A stretch of 64,000 nucleotides of DNA from Epiperipatus broadwayi. Taxonomy: Eukaryota; Onychophora; Udeonychophora; Euonychophora; Peripatidae. Position 1 is the first letter of the stretch. Each line of letters starts with the position of its first letter. The stretch covers positions 560,001 through 624,000 of the forward strand of contig JAQFVV010000275.1 of NCBI GenBank assembly GCA_028023455.1, given 5' to 3'. Positions 62,810-64,000 of the stretch are shown here, piece after piece. A program made the translations under genes and the position numbers. The notes below the pieces were generated by a model. The model was not told the origin of the DNA. It did no database searches and was given only the letters and a program-made list of their open reading frames with translations.

Positions 62810-64000
62810 ATATATGCACAAATAAAAACAACCCAGTGTCTGATTATTAGTAATTTACTTGTCCAAAAAAAGAAAATTAGTCGGGTATTATTTTTACATT
62901 TACTATTTAAATAGGATTAGTTTTTATATCTGCACACTAACAAAAACAATACAGTTTCTGATTAATTACTATCCAAAAAAAAAAGGAAGCAAATTAGTCG
63001 GGTCTGATTTTTAAATGTATACAAAAAAAAACATTTTCTGATTAATTACTGTCCAAAAGAAATGCAAATTACTCAGCTATCATTTTAAAATTTAGTATTT
63101 AAATAATGATACCTTTTTTTATACAGACACTAACAAAAAGAATGTACTTTCTGATTGATTACTGTCCAAAAAAAAAGCAAATTAGTCAGGTATCATTTTT
63201 CACTTGAGTCTTTCAATGACCGTCCTTTTTAGATATACACACTAACAAAAAACAACCCACTTCCTGATTAATTACTGTACCAAAAAAAAGCAAATTAGTT
63301 GGGTATCATTTTAAAATTGTAGTGTGAACTTTTTCAATGGTGTGGGTAAATTGAATAATGTAGAATTGCGTATCATTTTCGATTGAAAAAAATAATAACT
63401 TTATATATATATATATACACACACAAAGAAAATAAAACCTACTGTCTGATTAATTACTGTCATACCCAAAAAGAGTTATTTGTGGGCATCATTTTTAAAT
63501 TTAGTATATTTAAATAAGATTACAGCTTTTGATATCTACGCACTAACAAAAACAATCCACTTTCTGATTCATTACTGTCCAAACAAAATGCAACATAGTT
63601 GGGTATCATTGTGAAATGTAGTATTTAAAGAATGGTACTTTTAATATATACACACTAACAAAAATAACTCACTTTCTGATTAATTACTGTCTCCCCACCC
63701 AAAAAAAAAAGCAAATTAGTCAGGTGTCATTTGTAAATTTAGCATGAATGTAGCAATTTTGTATAAATTGAAAAAAAAAGTATTATTTCATGTTATTTTC
63801 AATTAAAAAAATCCTGTAACTTTTGACAGATACACCCAAACAAAAACAACCCATTTTATGATTAATTACTGTCCAAATTACTGTCCAAAAATGTCAGATA
63901 TTCGGGTATCATTTTAAAATTTAATGTGAATTTCTAATTTTTTTTTAAAATAGTAATATTATTTACTATTAGTTTCTGTAATTTTCTAAAACAAAAACTA
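62810..64000. repeat. Tandem array of degenerate units, about 110 bp, open at right edge
   Basis: At least nine units start near 62815, 62932, 63019, 63124, 63237, 63417, 63538, 63650 and 63830. Each carries CACTAACAAAAACAACCCA, then TCTGATTAATTACTGTCCAA, an A run, and GCAAATTAGTCGGGTATCAT, then a variable AT-rich spacer. Spacing ranges from about 87 to 180 bases. The cores are far better kept than the spacers. The array is not complete within the window. Confidence 0.93.

Noticed and set aside
62810-64000. CRISPR array
   Set aside because: Units and spacers vary in length, cores are not exact, and the surroundings are animal transposon DNA.

Overview
This is AT-rich, non-coding animal DNA built mostly from decayed transposable elements. 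I see no intact host protein gene, rRNA, functional tRNA or CRISPR array. An animal nuclear genome is indicated by tRNA-headed SINEs, Ty3/Gypsy, Penelope-like and LINE reverse-transcriptase remnants, hAT-type and other terminal-inverted-repeat (TIR) elements, abundant TA microsatellites, and a decayed polyubiquitin copy. The mixture would fit an invertebrate such as a mollusc (cephalopods carry many tRNA-derived SINEs), but I cannot fix the taxon from sequence alone.

Left third (1-28 kb). A gypsy remnant on the minus strand (about 0.6-2.7 kb) is followed by a compound trinucleotide microsatellite (4.76-4.92 kb). A duplicated sequence comes next, called copy A (5.3-22.85 kb). Its paralogue, copy B, lies at 25.3-28.04 kb and is uninterrupted. 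Copy A carries three insertions that copy B lacks: a 488-bp hAT-type element with a perfect 8-bp target duplication (6045-6532), a 3.6-kb TG...CA unit with ATAT on both sides (7286-10882), and a Ty3/Gypsy element of about 10.6 kb with 2.6-2.8 kb LTRs (11380-22021), again with ATAT on both sides. Copy B serves as the empty-site reference, so the order of events can be read directly. A plus-strand gag remnant lies between the two copies (23.2-24.5 kb).

Middle (28-45 kb). Long AT-rich stretches hold a polypyrimidine tract and TA palindromes (33.1-33.7 kb), a Penelope-like foldback whose two arms both encode a GIY-YIG-like tail (33.7-34.45 kb), an RTE-like LINE remnant (35.3-36.8 kb), a 1.9-kb TIR element containing a separate insertion with a 13-bp target duplication (38.3-40.2 kb), a C-rich degenerate repeat (40.4-41.0 kb), and a minus-strand LINE remnant (43.1-44.3 kb).

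Right third (44.7-64 kb). Here lie a minus-strand tRNA-derived SINE, a three-unit polyubiquitin pseudogene broken by a fragment of the same SINE's tail, a foldback at 47.0-47.35 kb, a second Penelope-like inverted-repeat unit with a plus-strand SINE inside it (48.8-50.8 kb), a second and shorter TIR element (56.5-57.5 kb), an LTR-like block from 59.68 kb, and a tandem array of at least nine degenerate units of about 110 bp that runs off the right edge.

The most interesting pattern is a motif with the layout of a hammerhead ribozyme core (CTGANGA, hairpin, GAAA). It occurs in the Penelope-like terminal repeat at 48.9 kb and again inside the tRNA-derived SINE copies, which suggests a possible dependency between the SINE and Penelope-type machinery. 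This is inference; no cleavage site was identified.
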